Under the pieces are notes generated by a model that was not told the DNA's origin, searched no databases, and worked only from the letters and a program-made list of their open reading frames with translations. Positions 16,225 to 21,626 of a stretch of DNA of 28,580 bases are shown here, piece by piece. Positions within the stretch are counted from its first letter, which is position 1, and each line of letters starts with the position of its first letter. Origin of the DNA: a virus; IMG/VR virus record IMGVR_UViG_3300025889_000704, positions 1-28,580 of that record. One strand, given 5' to 3'. The position numbers and the translations under genes are program-made.

Positions 16225-16321
16225 TCTTGAGCTTCTCTTTTTCCTCAATGCATTTCTTTAACCTCATCTGGAGATTATGCACTTCCTTTTGTTTTTCCTC
16301 TAGCATTCTGTACATCTTCAT
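16211..16321 (-). CDS. 36-residue coiled-coil peptide
   Basis: A short frame between the integrase-arm gene and the methyltransferase. The ATG at 16321 is preceded by AGGGAGATCATTT, a good ribosome site. The product, beginning MKMYRMLEEKQKEVHNLQ, is one continuous charged heptad-like helix. It overlaps the arm-domain gene by 47 bases and the methyltransferase start by 14, so it may be a real mini-protein or a way to couple methyltransferase translation to its upstream neighbours. Function unknown. Confidence 0.45.
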   Translation of the reverse strand: MKMYRMLEEKQKEVHNLQMRLKKCIEEKEKLKNGKT

Positions 16322-16550
16322 AAATGATCTCCCTTAGTTTTAGTATCGTTAATCTACGAGCATCCACTAATGATATCAAAGGGTACTTACCCAAAGTATA
16401 TCTATACTTACGTCCATTGTGACGATATTGAATACTCCAACTCTTATGGTTATTCGCAGTTACTCTTAGACATAATCCATTCCTATCAGTGTATGATTTA
16501 CGTCCTGTTGTAGGTGGTTTAATTAATTTAATTTGCCGATCTGTTAACAT
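16275..16550 (-). CDS. Stand-alone integrase arm-DNA-binding domain (DUF4102)
   Basis: This 91-residue protein consists only of the N-terminal arm-binding domain of P4-type tyrosine integrases: LTDRQIKLIKPPTTGRKSYT, DRNGLCLRVTANNHKSW, YRHNGRKYRYTLGKYPLISLVDARR. In full integrases this is followed by a core-binding and a catalytic domain (about 400 residues in total). Here the frame ends after a short helix, and no R-H-R-Y catalytic domain follows in any frame. The ribosome site AAGGAGTAAT is excellent, so it appears to be expressed. It could bind phage DNA near the terminase block or act on a resident integrase or excision system; it may also be a remnant. It lies two bases after the terminase small subunit. 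Confidence 0.85.
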   Translation of the reverse strand: MLTDRQIKLIKPPTTGRKSYTDRNGLCLRVTANNHKSWSIQYRHNGRKYRYTLGKYPLISLVDARRLTILKLREIIYEDVQNARGKTKGSA

Positions 16551-16551
16551 A

Positions 16552-16944
16552 TTACTCCTTCTCCTCGGTAGGTCCTACCATTTTTATATCTATGACCGCA
16601 GGCTTGTCACCCTCGGATTCTTGATCCAATAAACCTGCACTCTTCGCTAGCATCTGTAAAACACGCACCTTATCAACCATCTCGATATCTAACGTACCAT
16701 CTTTTAGAATACGAACTCTCTTGATAGCTGATAAAGCATGTTCTGGTATGTCCTTCACGTCCTTGACCTTGGCGATACCACCTTCCCATTCAACGACATC
16801 CGAGATATTAGCAGTACCAATATTAATCAGCTCACTCGCTAATGCCTCTCGGTTTTTATAAATAACATCGCTGCCCTTGATCTTTCTCTTGATCTGGCGG
16901 ACACTCGCAAAATTATCCAGACGTGGAAGAACTCTCTTAACCAT
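16552..16944 (-). CDS. terS: Terminase small subunit
   Basis: A 130-residue protein with an N-terminal basic part (RQIKRKIKGSDVIYKN) and a C-terminal segment reading WEGGIAKVKDVKDIPEHALSA, then IKRVRILKDGTLDIEMVDKV and LQMLAKSAGLL. The second half is the typical end of phage small terminase subunits ("..mP......I.si......g.l.i...Dk..al..lgk..Gl"). It should recognise the packaging site on concatemeric phage DNA and regulate the large subunit. Its ATG overlaps the stop of the upstream gene. The methyltransferase and other genes separate it from terL by about 1.3 kb, which is unusual but known. Confidence 0.85.
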   Translation of the reverse strand: MVKRVLPRLDNFASVRQIKRKIKGSDVIYKNREALASELINIGTANISDVVEWEGGIAKVKDVKDIPEHALSAIKRVRILKDGTLDIEMVDKVRVLQMLAKSAGLLDQESEGDKPAVIDIKMVGPTEEKE

Positions 16945-17192
16945 TAGAACGGCACGTTGTCGTCAAATTGATTAGTAGGTTTTGGCGAAGGGGATGTAGA
17001 ATTGTCTTTCTGAGGTAATAGCATTACCTTCATAATCAAAGCCCCATTCTTGTCCTTCGTCTGTATCGGAAGAGAATTAAATATAATATCCCATCCTCCT
17101 AATTTATTTTGAAAAGCCTTACCAATATTATGCCAATACGTCTTGCCATCTTTTCCCTCAAGTGGGACAACTGCATTTAATCTATCAACCAT
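16944..17192 (-). CDS. Small protein with an SSB-like acidic C-terminal tip
   Basis: An 82-residue protein whose ATG at 17192 has AAGGAGATTTTC upstream. The main part, with GKDGKTYWHNIGKAFQNKLGGWDIIFNSLPIQ, is a short beta-rich unit I have seen in small phage and plasmid proteins. The last six residues, DDNVPF, after a Ser/Pro/Lys linker, closely match the tail tip (DDDIPF) that bacterial single-strand-binding proteins use to dock repair and replication enzymes. It may be a tiny SSB-type or SSB-mimic protein; this is inferred. An upstream non-ATG extension to 17234 lacks a ribosome site. Confidence 0.65.
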   Translation of the reverse strand: MVDRLNAVVPLEGKDGKTYWHNIGKAFQNKLGGWDIIFNSLPIQTKDKNGALIMKVMLLPQKDNSTSPSPKPTNQFDDNVPF

Positions 17193-17227
17193 GAAAATCT
17201 CCTTGTAAAAAGTTGAAAAATATTTTT

Positions 17228-17277
17228 GAGGCACCCCCCTATACGTATACGCACCCCACCCCCCCTAGGTATGCCTC
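17228..17277. repeat. C-tract element with palindrome and flanking inverted repeat (17193-17366 gap)
   Basis: GAGGCA (17228-17233) and TGCCTC (17272-17277) bracket three C-runs (six at 17234-17239, four at 17254-17257, seven at 17259-17265), a ten-base palindrome TATACGTATA (17240-17249) and two near-copies of CACCCCCCTA. On the leftward, transcribed strand these become G-runs able to form a quadruplex. The rest of the 174-base gap holds only a TAGAC/GTCTA hairpin (17278-17292) followed by eight T on the plus strand. It lies just upstream of the block carrying terS. A packaging or processing site (cos/pac) or a regulatory element are the main options. Confidence 0.6.
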
Positions 17278-17366
17278 TAGACACCACGTCTATTTTTTTT
17301 ATTACGAGTGGATTGCTACGTATTCCTTGCTTTGCATTTCTAGACTTCACTCTAGTGTTGCTAAAT

Positions 17367-18290
17367 CTAATCAAACTTCAATCTCCTTTTAGGTCTCATG
17401 GCCTTTGCCAGATCTTTGATGACATCCTTTGCACTCTGAGGCTCTGGCTCCAATGCTTTGAGTATGTATGAGATAGGAAACAGCGGAGGCTTACTTGGAT
17501 TCTTCTTACCTCTCAATATACTTCTTATCTTTTTAGTTAGATCGTATTGATCCTGGTATTCGATCAGCTTCAACATCTGCTGCCAATCTCTTCGATCTGG
17601 AATGAACTGCACTTTGTAGATTTCTAAATGCAATTTCTGGTATTCCTTCATCATCTCCAATTCATTTATTTTATTCTCTTTAATAGTACTTCTTATATTA
17701 TTATTTAGTCTAGTTCTATTGAGTCTTATTTTATATGCATCTGGTGCATGTTCTGATATGCGTGTGGTGCATATTTGATTGTCTTTATTATTCTTTTTTT
17801 CCATGAGCTTTATTGTATTTTTTTCCTGTTGAGATTGCAACTCTTCATCTTTATTTAATGCTCTCGAATATACTTCTCTGTCGCTCATTGATGGATCATA
17901 CATTACTCTATAGATACTTGACTTACCATATCGAGAAGGCTTGGTGATTAGTGGTGAACCTTTCCGAAGTCTATTGATGTATCCCCATTCGAGTAGAGAT
18001 GTGATGGCTCTGGATACAGTGGATTGAGTTCTCTGGATTCTATTAGCTATGTACTGCTGAGATGGATAGCATACTCCGGTATAATTATTCGCACTACTAC
18101 AAATAATACATAACACCATGAGTTTGTGTGGTTGTCTCATGAATCGTTTATCATTCAAAGCTCGAGAAGGAATAACAGTGAATGGTCCTGTGCTGTAAAC
18201 ACTCTGGACGTTATTCTTCACTCCGTTACTCAGTATCTTCTTGCGTCTCTTCTCTTCGTAGTCTGTAGCCATTCTTAACAAATTGTTCAT
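17367..18290 (-). CDS. Winged-helix replication-initiator-like protein
   Basis: A 307-residue protein. Residues 52-112 are a winged-helix domain: PHKLMVLCIICSSANNYTG, YPSQQYIANRIQRTQSTVSR, SLLEWGYINRLRKG, the "helix-turn-helix 36"-type pattern of phage and plasmid replication proteins (RepA/DnaT-like, DnaD-like). Residues 150-205 are a Lys/Asn/Gln-rich linker. The C-terminal 100 residues (QQMLKLIEYQDQYDLTKKIRSIL, FPISYILKAL) resemble the domain that contacts a helicase loader. It probably marks an origin and recruits host helicase. A transcription regulator is the alternative. The N-terminus overlaps the end of the small gene at 18226. Confidence 0.75.
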   Translation of the reverse strand: MNNLLRMATDYEEKRRKKILSNGVKNNVQSVYSTGPFTVIPSRALNDKRFMRQPHKLMVLCIICSSANNYTGVCYPSQQYIANRIQRTQSTVSRAITSLLEWGYINRLRKGSPLITKPSRYGKSSIYRVMYDPSMSDREVYSRALNKDEELQSQQEKNTIKLMEKKNNKDNQICTTRISEHAPDAYKIRLNRTRLNNNIRSTIKENKINELEMMKEYQKLHLEIYKVQFIPDRRDWQQMLKLIEYQDQYDLTKKIRSILRGKKNPSKPPLFPISYILKALEPEPQSAKDVIKDLAKAMRPKRRLKFD

Positions 18291-18405
18291 TACATTTATT
18301 CTCTAATACTATTCTATTACCTGTCACCACAAAAGGTTCGTCACTCCAGAATAATCTCCCACACCAATCGCATTTTAACTGATGAGGTTTATACTTTGTT
18401 ACCAT
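18226..18405 (-). CDS. Small putative zinc-ribbon protein
   Basis: A 59-residue frame from an ATG at 18405, overlapping the previous gene by 17 bases and the replication gene by 65. The start, KPHQLKCDWCGRLFWSDEPF, has a C-x2-C knuckle (C12, C15), and another Cys (C38) follows in LENKCNEQF. A complete four-ligand zinc site is not visible. Phage proteins with a similar CDWCGR knuckle are common and small. No ribosome site is obvious, so translation would depend on coupling. The overlap and lack of a ribosome site lower confidence. Confidence 0.45.
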   Translation of the reverse strand: MVTKYKPHQLKCDWCGRLFWSDEPFVVTGNRIVLENKCNEQFVKNGYRLRREETQEDTE

Positions 18406-18628
18406 TGGCTAATCTGTTATGGCAGTCAACGTGTTCTTTTATTAGCTGCTGCAATACACCACCATAGGTAAGGTTAGTTGTTTTTCTCACTAGATACATA
18501 TCCTGTATATCCTTTAACTTCATATCGTTATTCAGACAATCCAACATAAACTCCGCAGCTTCTATTGCCAACAGTCTATGGGTCTCGCCTCCATGATTAT
18601 ATTTCAACGTCACTTGGTGCATCTCCAT
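18389..18628 (-). CDS. Hypothetical small protein
   Basis: A 79-residue, mildly basic, mostly helical protein (LLAIEAAEFMLDCLNNDMKL, then DIQDMYLVRKTTNLTYGGVL). I do not recognise it. An AAGGAGA ribosome site lies about eleven bases before the ATG at 18628, inside the end of the DUF3310 gene, which it overlaps by 32 bases. It belongs to the leftward early block of small genes ahead of the replication protein. No motif supports a function. Confidence 0.55.
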   Translation of the reverse strand: MEMHQVTLKYNHGGETHRLLAIEAAEFMLDCLNNDMKLKDIQDMYLVRKTTNLTYGGVLQQLIKEHVDCHNRLANGNKV

Positions 18629-18929
18629 CAGTTTTATCGTCTCCTTGATTCTCCTGTAATCTATTTACTTCGTTTATTTCATAGTCCAGAAGTCCGATAT
18701 ATCGACACAGATACCATTGAGCCTTCTTCAAGTCTGTTCGCATAGCCTCACGTCTTTCCAGGTCTCCTAAGTCCTTATGCTTGTATTCAAACCTATACAA
18801 ATATTTATGTACATTGCCAAGTAAGAACCCTTTGAATCCTTTGTACCCAACTCTATCTCTGATATTGTCGATACTCTCTTGACCTTCCTGTTGATAATGT
18901 TTTGGATTTACTACGTTTAGATCAGCCAT
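18597..18929 (-). CDS. DUF3310 family protein
   Basis: A 110-residue protein with VVNPKHYQQEGQESIDNI (6-23), FLLGNVHKYLYRF (35-47) and DLKKAQWYLCRYI (66-78), the complete DUF3310 signature ("NP.HY......E.id.i.......f..Gn..KYl.R...K....dl.KA..Yl"). The family occurs in very many phages and in the C-terminal part of T7 gp1.7, and is sometimes called nucleotide-kinase-like, but its biochemistry is not established generally. The C-terminus here is an acidic tail. It overlaps its upstream neighbour by one base. Confidence 0.88.
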   Translation of the reverse strand: MADLNVVNPKHYQQEGQESIDNIRDRVGYKGFKGFLLGNVHKYLYRFEYKHKDLGDLERREAMRTDLKKAQWYLCRYIGLLDYEINEVNRLQENQGDDKTDGDAPSDVEI

Positions 18930-19234
18930 TATACCTCCTTAATTGTTATGTTATATATAGCTTCAGTTAATTTCTTTTTGATCCGATATACTGAGGTCTT
19001 TACCCCTTTAACGTCCTCGACAACCTGTTTACCATCTTCGTTATACATAAAGTCAGCGATGTAGGTGCATATTTTCTTTCCATTTACTTGAATAGGAAAC
19101 TTTGGCTGTAACACCAGGTCTGATATTCTCTGTTCCTGTAATAGGAACTTCAGCTCCTTGTATCGCAGTGCTTCTTTCTTTGAGGCAAACATGATTCCAT
19201 CTACCTCGGTTCTAATTGCTCTGTATTTATTCAC
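18929..19234 (-). CDS. DUF1064 nuclease (PD-(D/E)XK, RusA-like role)
   Basis: A 101-residue protein matching DUF1064: GIMFASKKEALRYKELKFL (13-31), ISDLVLQPKFPI (37-48), YIADFMY (58-64), VVEDVKG (71-77), and a basic end with KKKLTEAIY. D61 with D74-V-K76 form a PD-(D/E)XK nuclease core; E21 in the first helix may complete it. Family members are small phage nucleases thought to process branched DNA or to act in packaging. Placement near replication and annealing genes supports branched-DNA processing. Confidence 0.85.
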   Translation of the reverse strand: MNKYRAIRTEVDGIMFASKKEALRYKELKFLLQEQRISDLVLQPKFPIQVNGKKICTYIADFMYNEDGKQVVEDVKGVKTSVYRIKKKLTEAIYNITIKEV

Positions 19235-19448
19235 TCCGCACCATTTTCATTAATCTCAAGTGTTCGCCCCATTTATAACATACCCACCCATAATATCCTT
19301 CTGGCTTATGATGTTTTTCGATCCAATCAGCAACAATTTCCTGTGCATTCTGGCAGTTAGGATACTTTCCAATAAAGATATCGTTACCTGGTGGAGGATA
19401 GATTGACTCCACTAATATCCATAGTGCTATTGCTGTCTTACCAAACAT
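19227..19448 (-). CDS. Hypothetical protein with N-terminal hydrophobic segment
   Basis: A 73-residue protein. The start MFGKTAIALWILVESIYPPP looks like a short signal or membrane anchor, followed by a Trp/Tyr/His-rich segment containing two Cys (C32 and C57). An exported small protein with one disulphide is possible. The ATG overlaps the stop of the ribbon-helix-helix regulator as TAATG, so the two are coupled. I do not recognise the family. Confidence 0.6.
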   Translation of the reverse strand: MFGKTAIALWILVESIYPPPGNDIFIGKYPNCQNAQEIVADWIEKHHKPEGYYGWVCYKWGEHLRLMKMVRSE

Positions 19449-19600
19449 TAACCAAACAACTGTTTAAATTTACTATCATCACCGATCGACACGTCACAGT
19501 AATGTTCTACTAATCTATTCATAGAAATTCTTTTTCTTTTCGATTCTTTTTTTAGCTTACTGTACACTTTGTCATCTAATCTTACTACAAATGCCTTCAT
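19448..19600 (-). CDS. Ribbon-helix-helix (Arc/CopG-type) regulator
   Basis: A 50-residue protein, first gene of the leftward transcript. MKAFVVRLDDKVYSKLKKES forms the strand and first helix, a turn with KRKRISMNRLVEHYC gives the second helix, and a short tail ends in LFG. Size and order match Arc/CopG-type repressors, which bind as dimers to inverted repeats through the N-terminal strand (K2, F4, V6 in the DNA-contact positions). AAAGGAT precedes the ATG. Placed at the divergent intergenic region with matching inverted repeats, it probably controls the leftward and/or rightward early promoters. Confidence 0.75.
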   Translation of the reverse strand: MKAFVVRLDDKVYSKLKKESKRKRISMNRLVEHYCDVSIGDDSKFKQLFG

Positions 19601-19620
19601 TACAATCCTTTCATTCTCTG

Positions 19621-19678
19621 CCTAAATGCACTCTTTCTGGGAAGGAAAAAACGTGAAATAAAAAAAAGTACATTTAGG
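19621..19678. promoter_or_regulatory. Inverted repeat, possible operator pair
   Basis: CCTAAATG (19621-19628) and CATTTAGG (19671-19678) are perfect complements 42 bases apart in the divergent gap between the RHH regulator and the first rightward gene. Widely spaced half-sites of this kind suit a DNA-looping or two-site repressor. An A-rich spacer lies between them. The link to the RHH protein is inferred from position. Confidence 0.4.
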
Positions 19679-19680
19679 TA

Positions 19681-19708
19681 TTGTAATAATATCAAAAATA
19701 TATAATAT
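19681..19708 (+). promoter_or_regulatory. Candidate rightward promoter
   Basis: TTGTAA (19681-19686) followed 16 bases later by TAATAT (19703-19708; an overlapping TATAAT starts at 19701) points rightward toward the gene at 19753. The whole region is AT-rich, so this is only a plausible match. Transcription would begin at about 19715, at the next palindrome. Confidence 0.35.
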
Positions 19709-19714
19709 GTATAC

Positions 19715-19730
19715 TAGGCAATGATGCCTA
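19715..19730. promoter_or_regulatory. Palindromic operator candidate TAGGCA-4-TGCCTA
   Basis: TAGGCA (19715-19720) and TGCCTA (19725-19730) form a perfect palindrome around ATGA, at the expected start of the rightward transcript. The TAGG/CCTA core also occurs in the flanking repeat at 19621 and 19678. A bound repressor here would block the rightward early operon. Confidence 0.5.
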
Positions 19731-19752
19731 TTACAAAAGAAGGAGAAAAAAC

Positions 19753-20181
19753 GTGTATATAACTAAAATTAATAACAAAACTAATTCAGTTACATTTGTT
19801 GATCACACCCAAAACCGAAAGGAGTGGAGAGCGCAACTTATATTGAAGGGCGATAAGTGGGGCCTGGATAATTGTTACACTCACGATAAGAACGAACCTA
19901 TGATTGAGTTTTTTGATATGAGTTATCCGGAAACATTTGGAGAAGAAGGCCAGGCAGTTTCTATGTATTCACTTGGCACACTTTCTTATGACAACAATCC
20001 TTTATCTAGGGAAGATCTGATGAAGGCTCCGGCTAGAGATCCGGAAGTAGGTCTTGATCTTCAAAGTGATGTTGATGGATGGGAGATCTCCGGTCCTTGT
20101 CTTACTGAGGTGTTAAATACACTCAAAGATTTGTACATTAAAAGCATTATAGCTCCAGAATACTCAAGTTGGAAGAACTAA
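19753..20181 (+). CDS. First rightward early protein, unknown
   Basis: A 142-residue acidic protein starting at GTG, which has a clear AGAAGGAG ribosome site. It has no signal or membrane segment. Features include a Trp/Lys-rich N-terminal part (KEWRAQLILKGDKWGLDN), an acidic centre and a helical end. I do not recognise it. First-transcribed small acidic proteins of phages often take over or inhibit host functions (for example anti-restriction or DNA mimicry). That idea is unsupported here beyond position and charge. Confidence 0.65.
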   Translation: MYITKINNKTNSVTFVDHTQNRKEWRAQLILKGDKWGLDNCYTHDKNEPMIEFFDMSYPETFGEEGQAVSMYSLGTLSYDNNPLSREDLMKAPARDPEVGLDLQSDVDGWEISGPCLTEVLNTLKDLYIKSIIAPEYSSWKN

Positions 20182-20193
20182 TTAAATGGTCAA

Positions 20194-20217
20194 GGGGGTA
20201 CACCAAAAGTTGCCCCC
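20194..20217 (+). other. G/C-rich stem-loop between early genes
   Basis: GGGGG (20194-20198) pairs with CCCCC (20213-20217), and the stem extends by a U-G and an A-U pair around a ten-base loop. It fills the 55-base gap after the first early gene. No T-run follows, so a plain terminator is not supported. A pause, processing or stability element is more likely. Confidence 0.35.
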
Positions 20218-20236
20218 ACAACTAACGAGGTAAATA

Positions 20237-20473
20237 ATGAGAAATCTTTTTAAATTAATAAAGTCTGATGAACCCACACTTACAGATGATGAGTATGTGT
20301 ATATAAAAGATAAATCTGTAACAATTCAAATTTGTGGCAATGGTGTTTACTGTGTTAACAAGTGGGTTAAAACTGAACAGACAATGTACCATTCTCCATT
20401 TATGTCACTTAAAGATGCAATGAAACTTGTTATTAACAAAAAATATGACGGAGTAGATAAATGTGGAATATAG
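20237..20473 (+). CDS. Hypothetical early protein
   Basis: A 78-residue protein starting at an ATG with GAGGTAAATA upstream. It has a small beta-rich centre (EYVYIKDKSVTIQICGNGVYCV) and a helical end with MSLKDAMKLVINKKYDG, a pattern like short phage proteins containing a two-strand plus helix unit. It overlaps the serine recombinase by 13 bases, so the two are co-expressed. Family and function not recognised. Confidence 0.6.
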   Translation: MRNLFKLIKSDEPTLTDDEYVYIKDKSVTIQICGNGVYCVNKWVKTEQTMYHSPFMSLKDAMKLVINKKYDGVDKCGI

Positions 20474-21168
20474 CAGCAATTAGATTGAGTGACAGTGCAG
20501 CTGAAAAAGCTAGGCAGATGTTCATACTCAAAGATTATTTTAAGAGACATAATATTACTGACGTTCAATATGTTGAGGATATAGGTACTTCTGGTGGAGT
20601 GCCCATCCTTGATAGACCAAACTTAGGATCAGTTTTAAAGAAAGCTCCCAAAGGAACTACAGTTTATGTTTCTGATATCTCAAGGCTTGGTCGTCTCGAC
20701 TACGACATGATGAAGTTTAGAGATGATAAAAATTTTAAACTAGTGGTGTGTAATAATCCAGAGATCACTGAAGATAAAAATAGAATTATGTTTGGTATGA
20801 ATGCAATTATGTCTGACCAATATCGTAGAGATTTATCAGTGAAACAAAAAGAGAAATGCCAAGAGATGCAAGCCTCGATAGCTGACAAAGGATATTACAT
20901 TACTAAATCTACAAATCGCAAAATGACTAAGCTCGGTGTTCATGGGTTCATGGATAAGGCGAGAGCCAAGGCTAGTCAATCCAGAAAAGAGAAGGCTAAC
21001 TTTTACATTGGTCAGATCAGAATACATCTGGAGGATGCACAGAATCATTCCGAGTCTTTACTCGGCATGGCAAACTATCTTAATGCAAGAAGTGTAAAGA
21101 CATCTAGAAATAGTTCATGGTCTGCTTCTACTGTAAAACGTGCATTAGATAGACTTCAAACACTTTAA
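20461..21168 (+). CDS. Serine recombinase (resolvase/invertase family)
   Basis: A 235-residue serine recombinase. Ser10 in IRLSDSAA is the expected nucleophile, followed by the EDIGTSG loop (39-45), DRPNLGSVL (51-59) and VSDISRLGR (70-78), the conserved arginine motif. After a long helix (about 100-140) comes GVHGFMDKARAKAS and a C-terminal DNA-binding part with SWSASTVKRALDRL. It is much shorter than large serine integrases (450 or more) but longer than a bare resolvase. It could resolve genome multimers, invert a segment, or integrate. No att or res site was identified in the window. It is co-transcribed with nuclease and annealing genes. Confidence 0.88.
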   Translation: MWNIAAIRLSDSAAEKARQMFILKDYFKRHNITDVQYVEDIGTSGGVPILDRPNLGSVLKKAPKGTTVYVSDISRLGRLDYDMMKFRDDKNFKLVVCNNPEITEDKNRIMFGMNAIMSDQYRRDLSVKQKEKCQEMQASIADKGYYITKSTNRKMTKLGVHGFMDKARAKASQSRKEKANFYIGQIRIHLEDAQNHSESLLGMANYLNARSVKTSRNSSWSASTVKRALDRLQTL

Positions 21169-21181
21169 CAAAGGAGATATT

Positions 21182-21376
21182 ATGAGTGTTTATTTAAATA
21201 AACTAAGACGATTCGTAAGGAAGTATTACGATTTTTTTCCAATCATATTCTATGCAGCCGTAATCATGTTTATGTTATATGCATTTATGATTGTCGGTTG
21301 TGCCTTGGACGATGCTTGTTACGAGGTTCACATGAGATCAATAGAGGAGGTTCCGTATGTCTACCCCCAAGAATAA
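21182..21376 (+). CDS. Small single-pass membrane protein
   Basis: A 64-residue protein with a strong AAGGAGATATT ribosome site. A basic N-terminus (LNKLRRFVRKYYD) precedes one membrane helix, about 20-41 (FPIIFYAAVIMFMLYAFMIV), and then a short acidic outer tail with two Cys. By the positive-inside rule the N-terminus is cytoplasmic. It overlaps the first part of the nuclease gene by 20 bases. Possibly an early membrane-acting peptide; no family recognised. Confidence 0.6.
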   Translation: MSVYLNKLRRFVRKYYDFFPIIFYAAVIMFMLYAFMIVGCALDDACYEVHMRSIEEVPYVYPQE

Positions 21377-21626
21377 ATATAGCAGAGACGGATTCGAGAT
21401 CGGAGCTTCTAAGATCGGTGTAGTCGTTCTAGGTAAGAATGATTTCGGCATGACCAGAGAAGGTCTTCGTCAAAGATTCGTTGACATCAGAGAGAATCCG
21501 GATGTTATCCAGATGGATACTACTAGATTCCAAGATGCAGCGGATCGAGGGAACTACCTTGAGGACGGATTGCTCCAATGGGTAGCAGATAAACTTGATA
21601 AAATGGCGGAGGAACGTGATGAATAA
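21357..21626 (+). CDS. YqaJ-type exonuclease, N-terminal part (separate gene)
   Basis: An 89-residue protein covering the first third of a YqaJ/lambda-exonuclease-type nuclease. FEIGASKIGVVVLGKND (13-29) matches the opening GGSdI-like motif, and DAADRGNYLEDGLLQWVADKL (60-80) contains the conserved G-x3-E (G65, E69), the first active-site acid. It stops where the family normally continues, at 21626. AGGAGG lies six bases before its ATG. The rest of the nuclease is the next gene, in the +1 frame, starting eight bases before this stop. Confidence 0.75.
   Translation: MSTPKNKYSRDGFEIGASKIGVVVLGKNDFGMTREGLRQRFVDIRENPDVIQMDTTRFQDAADRGNYLEDGLLQWVADKLDKMAEERDE

Noticed and set aside
17278-17300. TAGAC/GTCTA hairpin followed by eight T on the plus strand
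   Set aside because: It looks like a weak terminator, but no rightward gene precedes it and the stem is only five pairs, AT-rich.
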